From positions 1 through 46,654 of the forward strand of contig JAKLFC010000024.1 in the NCBI GenBank assembly GCA_022711405.1: a stretch of 46,654 nucleotides of DNA, in the 5' to 3' direction. The translations under genes and the position numbers were made by a program. Shown piece after piece: positions 10,601-17,562 of this stretch. Position 1 is the first letter of the stretch. Every line of letters starts with the position of its first letter. Below the pieces are notes generated by a model. The model ran no database searches. It was not told where the DNA came from and worked only from the letters and a program-made list of their open reading frames with translations. Origin of the DNA: Bacteroidota bacterium. GTDB lineage: Bacteria > Bacteroidota > Bacteroidia > Bacteroidales > JAGONC01.

Positions 10601-11134
10601 GGAGATCCCGTACAGGTTGGAGATACGAAATATCTTGTCCTTGCTACGGTTACGCCAAATTACTTACCCCAGGTATGGAATCCGGGTGAGGATCTTACCG
10701 TGCTGAATTTCGAACCTGAGATTAACGGACAGTTATTGAACAGATTATGGATTGCTGATGATAGCTTCACCAGCCTGAACAATGCCATGTACTATATATC
10801 TGTCTGGGGGAGTGATTATACAGGCATGATTGAGGATCCAGTCATGGTTTCAATTGATGAGCCGGACCCGGCACTTACAATAATCGTATATCCCAATCCT
10901 GTGCATAATGGAAGGATTACAGTGCAAATGAAGAGTATGCAAACTCAGACGCTGATCATCACTATTTTCGATGTAAGCGGCAACCTGCTGGTCAACCTTC
11001 CCTGGAAAGCATTTAGTGGCCTTTCCACAACGGAACTCGACCTCTCTGCGTTAATTCCGGGTGCCTATATGTTGAGTATAAATGGAAGTCAGCTGAGCTA
11101 TAAGAAGAAAATAATCCTTCTGAGCCTTAATTAA
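4691..11134 (+). CDS. Giant choice-of-anchor L / Ig-repeat surface protein with T9SS sorting domain
   Basis: 2147 residues with a signal peptide (hydrophobic to about residue 30, VIGQ-DYPDG). Residues about 77-320 match the choice-of-anchor L domain (LILSSGYV, FEFQF-like FQFIFASEEYLEF). A SprB-like repeat (VTGGSGTFQYSLDG) lies near 450-520, and PKD/Ig-like modules follow. Five near-identical 88-residue Ig-like repeats (motif DRNNFCADDAGNIVLSY) span residues 852-1291, followed by a diverged sixth. A HYR-like domain (VITCPANIEQF) is at about 1570-1655. The C-terminal third (FLQGPFN, VVDWILVELRS, paired QLKY/ELKYxG segments, shared domain, YPNPVHNGRITVQM sorting domain) is collinear with the upstream Calx-beta protein. 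It is likely exported by T9SS and displayed as an adhesin or scaffold; ligand unknown. The ATG is chosen because it gives a clean signal peptide. Confidence 0.85.
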   Translation: MRTSLRFIAVCRMMAITIPLILICSLSVIGQDYPDGPYRPDPNGNRPQQDQIDISHIGGGGSRAGTGSIAVNENPTYNAYTPAQLVQNILVKGCLVASDVTFSGLFNASNANQRQLGYFNKAEATSFPLDEGLILSSGYVVTAEGPNSSGSAGTDLGGAGDSDLNALSGYTTHDAAVLEFDFIPAGNTLEFQFIFASEEYLEFCCTQYNDVFGFFLSGTDIPGGTVNLAVLPGTTTPITVNQIHSYVADNYYHNSCTAANASYYINNPSGSSITQYDGYTVTLTATHAVTACSTYHIKMAIADASDHIYDSGVFLKGQSFSSEPVAFLNEVQPYGSSSFTASDNIFEGCTPNHLRISRTSSTQDVTVYLQYSGTAINGSDVQLVGGGSLPSSVLIPAGSLEHIINYYAVDDGAGDNGETFTVSAKISCPCETPPSYVIKNLHIHEAIVSVEAIPTNVVCNAVTNGTIIVNVTGGSGTFQYSLDGTTWQSGNLFTGLAMGTYTVYVRDVSSCTAPTVVAGVVIGAAEAIDANAGPDKTICSGQSTTLNGSGGVLYSWSPSTGLSATNIPNPVASPATTTTYTLTVTSSTGQCPDNDQVVVTVLPSPTAAITPLNSTICLGGSVTLTASGGGAYLWNPGGSTAPSITVSPTTNASYTVLVTSPNGCTDTEAASVYVNPAPASFNVTGGGAICGGGSVHVGLSGSVTGTNYQLFKDGSPLGSPVNGTGSALDFGPYSLAGTYTVGATISATSCTATMSGSAVITVDPTSVGGTATPSQTICSGSSPADITLTGNAGNIQWQSSSDNVTFYDIAGATSASLTSAQMGTLTSTTYYHAEVTSGVCSPAYSNTVTVTVIQPPVAPANASVDRNNFCADDAGNIVLSYTGGSGAILNWYAGGCGSGSPIGSGNNLSIASPVTTTTYYARWESTPCSSSGCASVTVTVIQPPVTPANAAVDRNNFCADDAGNIVLSYSGGSGAILNWYAGGCGSGSPIGSGNNLSIASPLTTTTYYARWESTPCSSSGCASVTVTVIQPPVAPANASVDRNNFCADDAGNIVLSYSGGSGAILNWYAGSCGSGSPIGSGNNLSIASPVTTTTYYARWESTPCSSSGCASVTVTVIQPPVAPANASVDRNNFCADDAGNIVLSYSGGSGAILNWYAGSCGSGSPIGSGNNLSIASPVTTTTYYARWESTPCSSSGCASVTVTVIQPPVAPANASVDRNNFCADDAGNIVLSYSGGSGAILNWYTGSCGSGSPIGSGNNLSIASPVTTTTYYARWESTPCSSSGCASVTVTVKTLSAAPASASSSADNFCADAGGTLTLTASGGTLGTGAVAKWYSGSCGGTPVGTGNPLNISKPTITTTYYVRYEGDCNTTGCASVTITVTPNNTVGSPSSTPTLCINTVLTPVTHTTTGATGIGTPAGLPAGVTAGWAANTITISGTPTVSGTFGYSIPLTGGCGTVGATGTITVTPSSALPPSLPDIIGNTSEDGTGNCTKQINLVHPSFPVNACGPVYLAISFTAITPSIAIPAGGALAPGGNNTYNFYTGVTALTYNATDQGGNTSSVTFTVTITDDENPVITCPANIEQFTDPGKDFATVEVGTATAVDNCIYTMNGVRSDGQGLGNPYPIGETTITWTATDGAGRTDVCVQTITVLPSYGVNLAIFLQGPFNTTTEEMDPILKSNGQVPTLQPYNTPPWNYTGTESVATLNNDVVDWILVELRSNLTTVHARKAGLLHADGSASVSFYGLVSGDDNYYVVVRHRNHMPVMSANKIAIPETGAFLDMTTPATCYGSKPMIPLTPSGIYGMIAGEVITDGQLKYSGPDNDRGPILARILALGGSGTLVSSTIDNGYWIEEVNMNNELKYIGANNDRSDAIYNITTLLSTTLLTEIYYSEVPGEWNGLKSQRISDGPVNIHLAESQQGIRVVLTTNEPVQNGVLDNLQFTLAWNATDMEMEEIVSSFSSGYMLQQQGDPVQVGDTKYLVLATVTPNYLPQVWNPGEDLTVLNFEPEINGQLLNRLWIADDSFTSLNNAMYYISVWGSDYTGMIEDPVMVSIDEPDPALTIIVYPNPVHNGRITVQMKSMQTQTLIITIFDVSGNLLVNLPWKAFSGLSTTELDLSALIPGAYMLSINGSQLSYKKKIILLSLN
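7244..8563 (+). repeat. Five near-identical 264-bp tandem Ig-like coding repeats
   Basis: Five in-frame copies start at 7244, 7508, 7772, 8036 and 8300, each 264 bp (88 residues) and differing at only a few positions. A diverged sixth copy begins at 8564. Each encodes three conserved cysteine positions (NFCADD, GxCGSG, TPCSSSGC). Such near-identity implies recent duplication or gene conversion and is a likely site of copy-number variation or assembly collapse. Confidence 0.93.
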
Positions 11135-11213
11135 TGGATTATGAAAATGAAACCTTGTCAGCAGTTTTCCGTTTAAAAATAAGCAAACATTAACATTATC
11201 AAAGGAAAAGAGT

Positions 11214-11221
11214 TATTTTTG
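11214..11221 (+). promoter_or_regulatory. Candidate Bacteroidota -7 box (TATTTTTG)
   Basis: TATTTTTG fits TAnnTTTG. It would place the transcript start near 11228, a few bases before ATG 11234 and about 30 nt before ATG 11258. No clear TTTG is seen at -33. It argues against the in-frame TTG at 11219, which lies inside the box. Confidence 0.35.
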
Positions 11222-11257
11222 CTAATTCAGCATATGTCATCAATAAAATCAATCCAT

Positions 11258-11896
11258 ATGAAACGCCGTTTTATTCTGAAGAATGGATTTTTGGGGAGAA
11301 AAATGATCATGATCGCTGCTTTATTATTCAGTGGCTATTTACTCTCTGCCGATCCGGTGGATCCGGTCGATCTGTGTATGCGGCTGGCCGATCCTGTAAC
11401 GCATCAGGTGGAGATCGTAATGAGACCTACAACAACAATCCTGGCCACGGATATAATATCAGAGATAAGATACACCATTCTTTGGCAACAACCTTTGCTC
11501 GTTATCACCGACGGACCTCAGATCGCTCCTTTCAGCTTGCAGCCACAGGGAGGGCCTGTGCCTTCCGGTGGAGTATATTATCAAACCTATATCTCACAGC
11601 CGAACGTACCGGTGGGGTATGCGATCAATGCGGGTCAGGAGGTGGTCATAGCGACCTTTACAGTGACTGCACCCATATGGTCCATGATCTTCCTCACGAA
11701 TGACCAATACATGTTAGATCATAATATTCAATATTTTTATGAACTGGGAGGTATCGACAGGACCGGAGAGATCATTTGCGAATCAGTTCAAATAACCCCC
11801 GACCTGTCAGTTCCACTATCTGACTGGTCTGTTTACCTTGCTATCTTTCTAATGGCAGGAGCTGTTGTGGTATCTTTGATCAGAAGACCCTGGTAA
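11258..11896 (+). CDS. Small exported protein: shared domain plus C-terminal VPLSDW membrane tail
   Basis: About 212 residues from the chosen ATG; an in-frame ATG at 11234 is an alternative. A signal-peptide-like stretch (MIMIAALLFSGYLLSA) precedes the mature protein. The body is a diverged copy of the domain also found in the 3388-3996 protein and in the large neighbours: MRPTTTILATD, YTILW, GGVYYQTY, NDQYMLDHN and DRTGE align in order. The end is VPLSDW, then a hydrophobic helix, then RRPW, the same tripartite tail as the 3388-3996 protein. The stop is 31 bp before the next start, so it is probably co-transcribed with the dockerin protein. Role unknown; a membrane-anchored partner in a surface assembly is inferred. 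Confidence 0.75.
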   Translation: MKRRFILKNGFLGRKMIMIAALLFSGYLLSADPVDPVDLCMRLADPVTHQVEIVMRPTTTILATDIISEIRYTILWQQPLLVITDGPQIAPFSLQPQGGPVPSGGVYYQTYISQPNVPVGYAINAGQEVVIATFTVTAPIWSMIFLTNDQYMLDHNIQYFYELGGIDRTGEIICESVQITPDLSVPLSDWSVYLAIFLMAGAVVVSLIRRPW

Positions 11897-11927
11897 GATT
11901 CTCCGGCTTCGCTGAAGAGCTGTTTTT

Positions 11928-14900
11928 ATGAAATATTTCCGTGCAGGTCCGGTGTCGTTCTTAAGAAGGATAGGGACAATAGTCTTTTTTATGTTAGGAC
12001 TGACTCCGGTTCTTCTTGCTGACCAAATTGATATTGGGATTTTCGAATCCGCCACCCCCGGCAAGATCGAAGTCAGGATCAGGCCTGATTTTACGATCAA
12101 TGCCGATGAAACGGTTACAGGAATTCTATATACTCTTCGCTGGTCGGATCCGACGATCGTGATTACCACGCTGGACCCCATTTCTCCTTATTTTATCGCT
12201 TTTGACGGTACTGCGGTTTTGGATAATGGTTACTATTACCAGAGATTTCTGGCCATCCCCATGTTACCCGTTGGAACGGCCATTCCCGCTAATAGTGAAC
12301 GTGTGATCTCTTCTTTTTCCTATACCGGGAATGCCGGTTCGTATTTTGAACTGGTCGATAATTACTGGACACAGGCGAATAACGGGGGACCCTATATTGA
12401 ATTTATGGGAGATGACCTTACCGGGATCATTTACCATGCTACCGCACCAGCTCCCTGCGCGCTGACACTTACCTGCCCGGGCAATATTTCCGTTCCTCCC
12501 GATGCCGGCAGCTGCGGCGCCATTGTCACATATTCGGCGCCCGTAGTTTCCGGTGACTGTGAAGGCGTGACCGTGACACAGACAGCCGGACTGCCCAGTG
12601 GCTCATTGTTTCCTGCCGGGACTACCACGAATTCATTCCTGGCTACCAGCAGCGAGGGGCCGACTGCTAATTGTAGTTTTGCAGTTACGGTGAATTCCCT
12701 GCCCGGGCCGGCCGGCACGATATCGGGGACTTCTTCCGTATGCCAGGGATCGAGCGGTGTGGCCTACAGCGTCACACCCATTACCAATGCGACAAGCTAT
12801 GTGTGGACCTATAGCGGTATCGGAGCCACCATTATTGGAAGTGGCAATGCCATCACCATCAATTATAGCACTTCAGCCACTTCTGGAAATCTGAAAGTAT
12901 ACGGAGTAAATACATGTGGTAATGGGACGGCTTCTCCGAATTTCCCTGTCAACGTGACGGGCCTGCCCGGTGCGGCGGGTCCCATCGTAGGCACTACTTC
13001 GGTATGCCAGGGGCAAAGCGGTGTGAATTACACGGTAGCACCCATCGCCAATGCGACCAGTTATCACTGGAGCTACAGCGGAACAGGTGCCACCATAAGC
13101 GGCAGTGGCCGCACAGTCACAGTAAGTTTCAGTATTTCGGCTACGTCCGGTAACCTGACCGTCTACGGTTCAAATAATTGCGGCACTGGGGCTGTTTCGC
13201 CCAGCTATGCCATCACAGTCAATCCGTTGCCCGGTCCTGCCGGAACGATCACCGGCACCACCCCGGTCTGCCAGGGACAGAGCAATGTGACGTACAGTGT
13301 GGCTGCCATACCCAATGCAACGAGTTACACATGGAGTTTCAGCGGGACAGGCGCGACCATTGTCGGAAGCGGTGCCTCAGTTACGATCTCTTTCAGCCTT
13401 TCGGCTACTTCGGGCAATCTGACCGTCTTTGGAGTAAACAGTTGCGGGAATGGGTCGGTTTCATCCAATTACCCGATCACCGTCAATCCTTTACCTGGAG
13501 CTGCAGGAACGATCACGGGCACAACATCAGTCTGCCAGGGGCAGAGCAATTTGGCTTACAGTGTGGATGCCATACCCAATGCAACGAGTTACACCTGGAG
13601 TTACAGCGGGACAGGCACGACCATTGTTGGAAGCGGTGCCTCCGTCACGATTAACTTCAGTACCACGGCCACTTCCGGTAATTTGACAGTATATGGCATA
13701 AATAGCTGCGGTAATGGGGCTGTGTCTCCTAATTATGCGGTCACGGTCAACATGTTACCCGGTCCTGCCGGTACAATCTCGGGCACTACGCCAGTCTGCC
13801 AGGGTCAGAACAATGTGGCTTACAGTGTGGCTGCCATACCCAATGCAACGAGTTACACCTGGAGTTACAGTGGTACGGGGGCAACGATCACCAATACCGG
13901 TACTACCGCCACGATCAGCTTCAGCACGACGGCCACTTCGGGGAACCTGACCGTCTACGGGTCAAACAACTGCGGCACAGGGATCATCTCTCCCAATTAT
14001 GCCATTACGGTCAATCCCTTGCCGGGAGCTGCAGGCACGATCACAGGCACCACGCCGGTATGCCAGGGCCAGAGCAATGTAGCTTACAGTGTGACTGCCA
14101 TACCCAATGCGACGAGTTATGCCTGGAGTTACAGTGGTACGGGGGCAACGATCAATGGAAGCGGATTATCGGTTACCATTAACTTCAATACTACGGCCAC
14201 TTCCGGAAATCTGACCGTGAATGGCGTGAACAGCTGCGGCAACGGGACTCCATCTCCAGGCTATCCCATCTTGGTGCTAACAACCCCGGCCGCTCCTATC
14301 AGCGGTGGCAACCAGGCCATCTGTTCCGGTCAGACGATTCCCTCCCTGAACGTGACCGTCGAAGCAGGAGCGACAGCTGACTGGTATGCATCAGTAACCG
14401 GAGGCACCCCGATCGCAACAGGCACCCTGAGCTATACGCCGGCCGCAGCGGGTACATACTATGCGGAGGCAAGGAACCTGGCAGCTGGATGCCTCAGTTC
14501 CTCGCGCACGGCCGTAACCCTTACCATCCATTCGCTTCCTGTCGTCTATGCCGGAGCCGACCGGAGCATACCCAATGGCACATCCACAACCATTACCGAT
14601 GCTACTGCATCGGGGACAGCCGTCCTTTCTTATTCCTGGACACCTGCTGTCTCTTTTGTGAATCCCACCGTGTTGAATCCGACTACTGTCAACCTTTTCT
14701 CCACGCATACATATACCCTGACGGTTACGGATGGCCATAGCTGCTCCAATAATGACCAGATGACCATTACGATAACGGGCGGTGTGCTGGGAGCTGATCC
14801 GGATGCTGTTCCGGCTGCATTATGCGCTGGCCAGACAACACAGCTTCATGCAAATGCCTCCGGTGGATCAGGTACTTATACGTATAGCTGGACATCCAGC

Positions 14901-16445
14901 CCGGCTGGATTTACCTCGACGCAGGCGGATCCAGCAGCCAGTCCTTCTGAAACAACGATCTATACAGTCGTCGTTGGTGATGGATTTAATTCAGTGAGTG
15001 ACAATGTACAGGTCATTGTACATCCTCTACCGGCTTCTCCCATAAGCGGGGGAGACCATGAGATCTGTGCGGATGAGGAGATCCCTTCACTGACGGTGAC
15101 CGTGGGATCAGGTGAAACAGCAGACTGGTACAGCGCTGCCTCAGGAGGAGCTCTTCTGGCATACGGCACACTGGACTTTGCACCTGCCGGTGCCGGTACG
15201 TATTATGCCGGAGCCAGAAACCTGACCACGGGCTGCTTGAGCCCGGCACGCACCGGAGTGACACTGACGATCCATAACCTCCCCGACGTGTTTGCCGGCG
15301 CCGATCAGAGCATCCCCTATGGCACTTCCACTACCATTAGCGACGCCATCGCAACAGGAGCTGCGACACTTAACTATGCCTGGACTCCCGTCGGTTCCTT
15401 TGTGAATCCGGCCATATTGCATCCCACCACCATTAATTTGACCAGCACAGGTACCTGCACTCTGACCGTGACTGACGGAAATAGCTGTGTGAACAGCGAT
15501 CAAATGACCATAACGGTGACAGGAAGTCCTCTATCTGTGAATCCTGAAGCTATGCCAGATACCCTATGTCCGGGTGAATCAACACAATTATCAGCCAATG
15601 CATCAGGAGGCTCCGGAACCTATTCATACAGCTGGACCTCTGATCCGGCAGGCTTCACCTCCCTGCTGGCCAATCCCCAGACTTCTCCTGTCGTGACCAC
15701 GACCTATACGGTTGAAGTGAATGATGGTTTTAATACCATGACAAATGATGTTTTGGTAGTAGTGGAACCGTTACCCGGACCTGCCGGGACCATTACCGGA
15801 TCATCCATAATCTGCCTGCCTCAGGAGGGAATTTCCTTCAGTGTGGCGGCCATTGCAGATGCAATCTGGTATGAATGGAATTATACCGGTGCTGGTGTTA
15901 TCATTCATGGAAACGGACCTTCCGTGACCATTGATTTTTCTGCTTTAGCTACAAGCGGGATGGTGAAGGTAGCTGGGGTGAACGAATGCGGCATAGGTAC
16001 ACTTTCAGAGGATTTCGCCATCACAACAGTACTGCTGGTGGTGGAATGTCCGGTGGATATGGAAGTGACCACGGAGGATCCTGCCTTCCCGCTGACCGGA
16101 GGTACTCCTCAGGGTGGCATTTATTCGGGCACCGGTGTCAGCAATGGCATTTTCGATCCGGCCGCTGCGGGTATCGGAGAACATAGCATCACCTATACGT
16201 ATGAAGATGCATACGGCTGCACTGACTCCTGCCCGTTTGTCATCACCGTGACGGCTAATGAAGGTAGCCCCGGTGACGCTAACTGCGACGGAGCTGTGAA
16301 CGTACTGGATATCATTACGATAACGAACTATATCATGCTGCTGGATCCAAGCCCGTTCTGTTTCGATGAAGCAGATACGAACGACGATTTGATCATCAAC
16401 GTGCTGGACATTATCGGGACGGTCAATATCATTTTATCGCCATAA
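11928..16445 (+). CDS. Large PKD-like repeat protein with C-terminal dockerin
   Basis: 1505 residues. A signal peptide precedes LLADQIDIGIF. Residues about 32-170 are the shared domain (IRPDFTINADE, YTLRW, GYYYQRF, DLTGIIY). A HYR domain follows at about 177-255 (LTCPGNISVPPDAGSCGA). Six 88-residue PKD-like repeats (LPGPAGTISG, SVCQGQS, NATSYTWSYSGTG, SCGNG) cover about 258-785. Two Ig-like blocks (ISGGNQAICSGQ, then ISGGDHEICADE) alternate with PKD/SprB-like modules to about 1440. The last ~60 residues are a type I dockerin pair: GDANCDGAVNVLDIIT, then ADTNDDLIINVLDI. Unlike the two other giants here it has no visible T9SS sorting domain. By family knowledge, dockerins bind Ca2+ and may dock to cohesins, which suggests attachment through a partner protein. 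Confidence 0.85.
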   Translation: MKYFRAGPVSFLRRIGTIVFFMLGLTPVLLADQIDIGIFESATPGKIEVRIRPDFTINADETVTGILYTLRWSDPTIVITTLDPISPYFIAFDGTAVLDNGYYYQRFLAIPMLPVGTAIPANSERVISSFSYTGNAGSYFELVDNYWTQANNGGPYIEFMGDDLTGIIYHATAPAPCALTLTCPGNISVPPDAGSCGAIVTYSAPVVSGDCEGVTVTQTAGLPSGSLFPAGTTTNSFLATSSEGPTANCSFAVTVNSLPGPAGTISGTSSVCQGSSGVAYSVTPITNATSYVWTYSGIGATIIGSGNAITINYSTSATSGNLKVYGVNTCGNGTASPNFPVNVTGLPGAAGPIVGTTSVCQGQSGVNYTVAPIANATSYHWSYSGTGATISGSGRTVTVSFSISATSGNLTVYGSNNCGTGAVSPSYAITVNPLPGPAGTITGTTPVCQGQSNVTYSVAAIPNATSYTWSFSGTGATIVGSGASVTISFSLSATSGNLTVFGVNSCGNGSVSSNYPITVNPLPGAAGTITGTTSVCQGQSNLAYSVDAIPNATSYTWSYSGTGTTIVGSGASVTINFSTTATSGNLTVYGINSCGNGAVSPNYAVTVNMLPGPAGTISGTTPVCQGQNNVAYSVAAIPNATSYTWSYSGTGATITNTGTTATISFSTTATSGNLTVYGSNNCGTGIISPNYAITVNPLPGAAGTITGTTPVCQGQSNVAYSVTAIPNATSYAWSYSGTGATINGSGLSVTINFNTTATSGNLTVNGVNSCGNGTPSPGYPILVLTTPAAPISGGNQAICSGQTIPSLNVTVEAGATADWYASVTGGTPIATGTLSYTPAAAGTYYAEARNLAAGCLSSSRTAVTLTIHSLPVVYAGADRSIPNGTSTTITDATASGTAVLSYSWTPAVSFVNPTVLNPTTVNLFSTHTYTLTVTDGHSCSNNDQMTITITGGVLGADPDAVPAALCAGQTTQLHANASGGSGTYTYSWTSSPAGFTSTQADPAASPSETTIYTVVVGDGFNSVSDNVQVIVHPLPASPISGGDHEICADEEIPSLTVTVGSGETADWYSAASGGALLAYGTLDFAPAGAGTYYAGARNLTTGCLSPARTGVTLTIHNLPDVFAGADQSIPYGTSTTISDAIATGAATLNYAWTPVGSFVNPAILHPTTINLTSTGTCTLTVTDGNSCVNSDQMTITVTGSPLSVNPEAMPDTLCPGESTQLSANASGGSGTYSYSWTSDPAGFTSLLANPQTSPVVTTTYTVEVNDGFNTMTNDVLVVVEPLPGPAGTITGSSIICLPQEGISFSVAAIADAIWYEWNYTGAGVIIHGNGPSVTIDFSALATSGMVKVAGVNECGIGTLSEDFAITTVLLVVECPVDMEVTTEDPAFPLTGGTPQGGIYSGTGVSNGIFDPAAAGIGEHSITYTYEDAYGCTDSCPFVITVTANEGSPGDANCDGAVNVLDIITITNYIMLLDPSPFCFDEADTNDDLIINVLDIIGTVNIILSP
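12699..14282 (+). repeat. Six 264-bp tandem PKD-like coding repeats
   Basis: Unit starts at 12699, 12963, 13227, 13491, 13755 and 14019, marked by the LPG(P/A)AG coding motif. The period is exactly 264 bp (88 residues). Copies are clearly related but diverged, unlike the homogeneous 264-bp repeats at 7244-8563. Confidence 0.88.
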
Positions 16446-16460
16446 AATGATATAAATTCC

Positions 16461-16476
16461 AAATTCCAAATTCCAG
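16461..16476. repeat. Left half of a perfect 16-bp inverted repeat
   Basis: AAATTCCAAATTCCAG here is the exact reverse complement of 17513-17528. The pair brackets the first RAYT element. The motif is simple (a 7-bp period), so chance or slippage is possible. Confidence 0.6.
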
Positions 16477-16500
16477 ACAAAGCCTGAAGGATTATACTTA

Positions 16501-16632
16501 CCCCGCGCTTCAGCGCGGGGTTTTCGACCAGCCACCTAGCTTAGGGCTTTAGCCCGAAACAATATACTTACCCCGCTCTTCAGAGCGGGGCTCAACGCTA
16601 TTCCCTCTACCCCACGGGCTTTAGCCCGAAAC
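16501..16632. repeat. REP-type palindromes, left side of RAYT copy 1
   Basis: Palindromes: 16501-16520 (CCCCGCGCTTCAGCGCGGGG), GGGCTTTAGCCC near 16545, 16571-16590 (CCCCGCTCTTCAGAGCGGGG), and GGGCTTTAGCCC at 16617-16628. The last one contains the TAA stop of the RAYT gene. The GGGCTTTAGCCC copies are in opposite orientation to the array on the other side of the gene. They could also serve as a bidirectional terminator. Confidence 0.85.
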
Positions 16633-17058
16633 AAGCCTGTCAAACCCGTAACTCTTCCTAAACTTCTGATACTCCTCAGTAAAAGATTTCTTCCTGTGAT
16701 GCTCCTCTTGGTTCTTAATATATCTCCTCACCCTATCGACAGCAGATTCACTTACACTTACCGCAAAATACTCATCCTGCCATTCGAATTTTTCTTTAAG
16801 AAGTTTGGATTGATTGATCCAGTGAGAGGACTCTCCCTTAAGCAACCTCAGAACCTCTTCCACATTCTGACCAGAGCCCATTGAGACGAGGCAGTGGATA
16901 TGTTCAAGATGACCATTAAGGGAATCAATATATATACTTTTCTTTAATGCATATTGCTTGATATGATCAAAAATCACCGAACGAACCTCCTTGATGAGGA
17001 GTGGTCTGCGGTTTTTTGTGGTCCAGACGATGTGGATCCAGATTTTTGTGTATCCCAT
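16621..17058 (-). CDS. REP-associated tyrosine transposase (IS200-like, Y1/HUH), copy 1
   Basis: 145 residues, the usual size for this family. The HUH motif is H53-I-H55 in EHIHCLV. The likely catalytic tyrosine is Y113 in VRRYIKNQEEHH, and an N-terminal HIVWTTKNRRP is typical of the family. Such proteins nick and rejoin single-stranded DNA at REP hairpins, and REP palindromes flank the gene on both sides here. The start is ATG. The stop codon lies in a REP palindrome. It differs from the copy at 20390-20827 at about 18 of 145 residues. All recognised catalytic residues are intact, so it may be active. Confidence 0.9.
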   Translation of the reverse strand: MGYTKIWIHIVWTTKNRRPLLIKEVRSVIFDHIKQYALKKSIYIDSLNGHLEHIHCLVSMGSGQNVEEVLRLLKGESSHWINQSKLLKEKFEWQDEYFAVSVSESAVDRVRRYIKNQEEHHRKKSFTEEYQKFRKSYGFDRLVSG

Positions 17059-17075
17059 GGTTATTTTGATATTAT

Positions 17076-17216
17076 GGGCTAAAGCCCGGGTTCGTGCTGG
17101 TGTCCCTGTTCCCCGGGCTGAAGCCCGGGGTAAGTATATTGTTTCGGGCTAAAGCCCGGGTCCGTGTTGGTGTCCCTATTCCCCGGGCTGAAGCCCGGGG
17201 TAAGTAAATAAAGGTT
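17076..17216. repeat. REP array, right side of RAYT copy 1
   Basis: A composite unit (GGGCTAAAGCCCGGG, a ~22-nt spacer containing TGGTGTCCCT, then CCCCGGGCTGAAGCCCGGGG and TAAGTA) occurs twice in tandem, about 77 bp apart. Decayed palindromes continue to about 17330. The two-hairpin unit resembles REP doublets recognised by RAYTs. Confidence 0.85.
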
Positions 17217-17404
17217 TCGGGCTGAAGGCCGGGGTAACGTCGTTGTCTTTAGGTCCCGCTCTGATGAGCGGAGTAAGTAAATCGTAGTGCTGTTTTGGTC
17301 CCGGCGTATTGGCGCGGTGTAAGTAATACGTATTATGGTTGTCGAAAGGGATAAGTTAATTCGGTTGTATAAACGTTAATCCCGGAAAGGGTAAATTGTT
17401 ACCC

Positions 17405-17562
17405 GTTGATAAAGGAAATTCTTATCCTGTAGTTTGGGTTTTGAATCCTGGAACTTGGATCCTGTGATTTGTTTGTGATTTGGATCCTGGAATTTATTTG
17501 GATCTTGGATTCTGGAATTTGGAATTTGCTTTAGCGGTTGCCGCAACACTATCTCTTCGATG
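17405..17562. repeat. Degenerate TTGGATCCTGGAATTT repeats and right inverted-repeat half
   Basis: AT-rich spacer before the end of the LytTR gene. Imperfect copies of (T)TGGATCCTGGAATTT occur from about 17440, ending in CTGGAATTTGGAATTT at 17513-17528, the partner of 16461-16476. No gene is seen. Confidence 0.6.

Larger units (their letters stand above)
16479..17404. mobile_element. REP/RAYT element, copy 1
   Basis: A Y1 transposase-like gene is framed by REP-type palindromes. The left edge shares AAAGCCTG(A/C)AGGATTATACT with copy 2, and the right edge shares GTTAATCCCGGAAA...GTTACCC with copy 2 (20318-21118). Edges are set by this shared sequence; target-site duplications were not found. 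The element sits between two convergent gene ends (dockerin protein and LytTR regulator). Confidence 0.7.

Noticed and set aside
11219..11257. TTG start extending the small VPLSDW protein
   Set aside because: The TTG lies inside a candidate -7 box, and the extra residues weaken the signal peptide.
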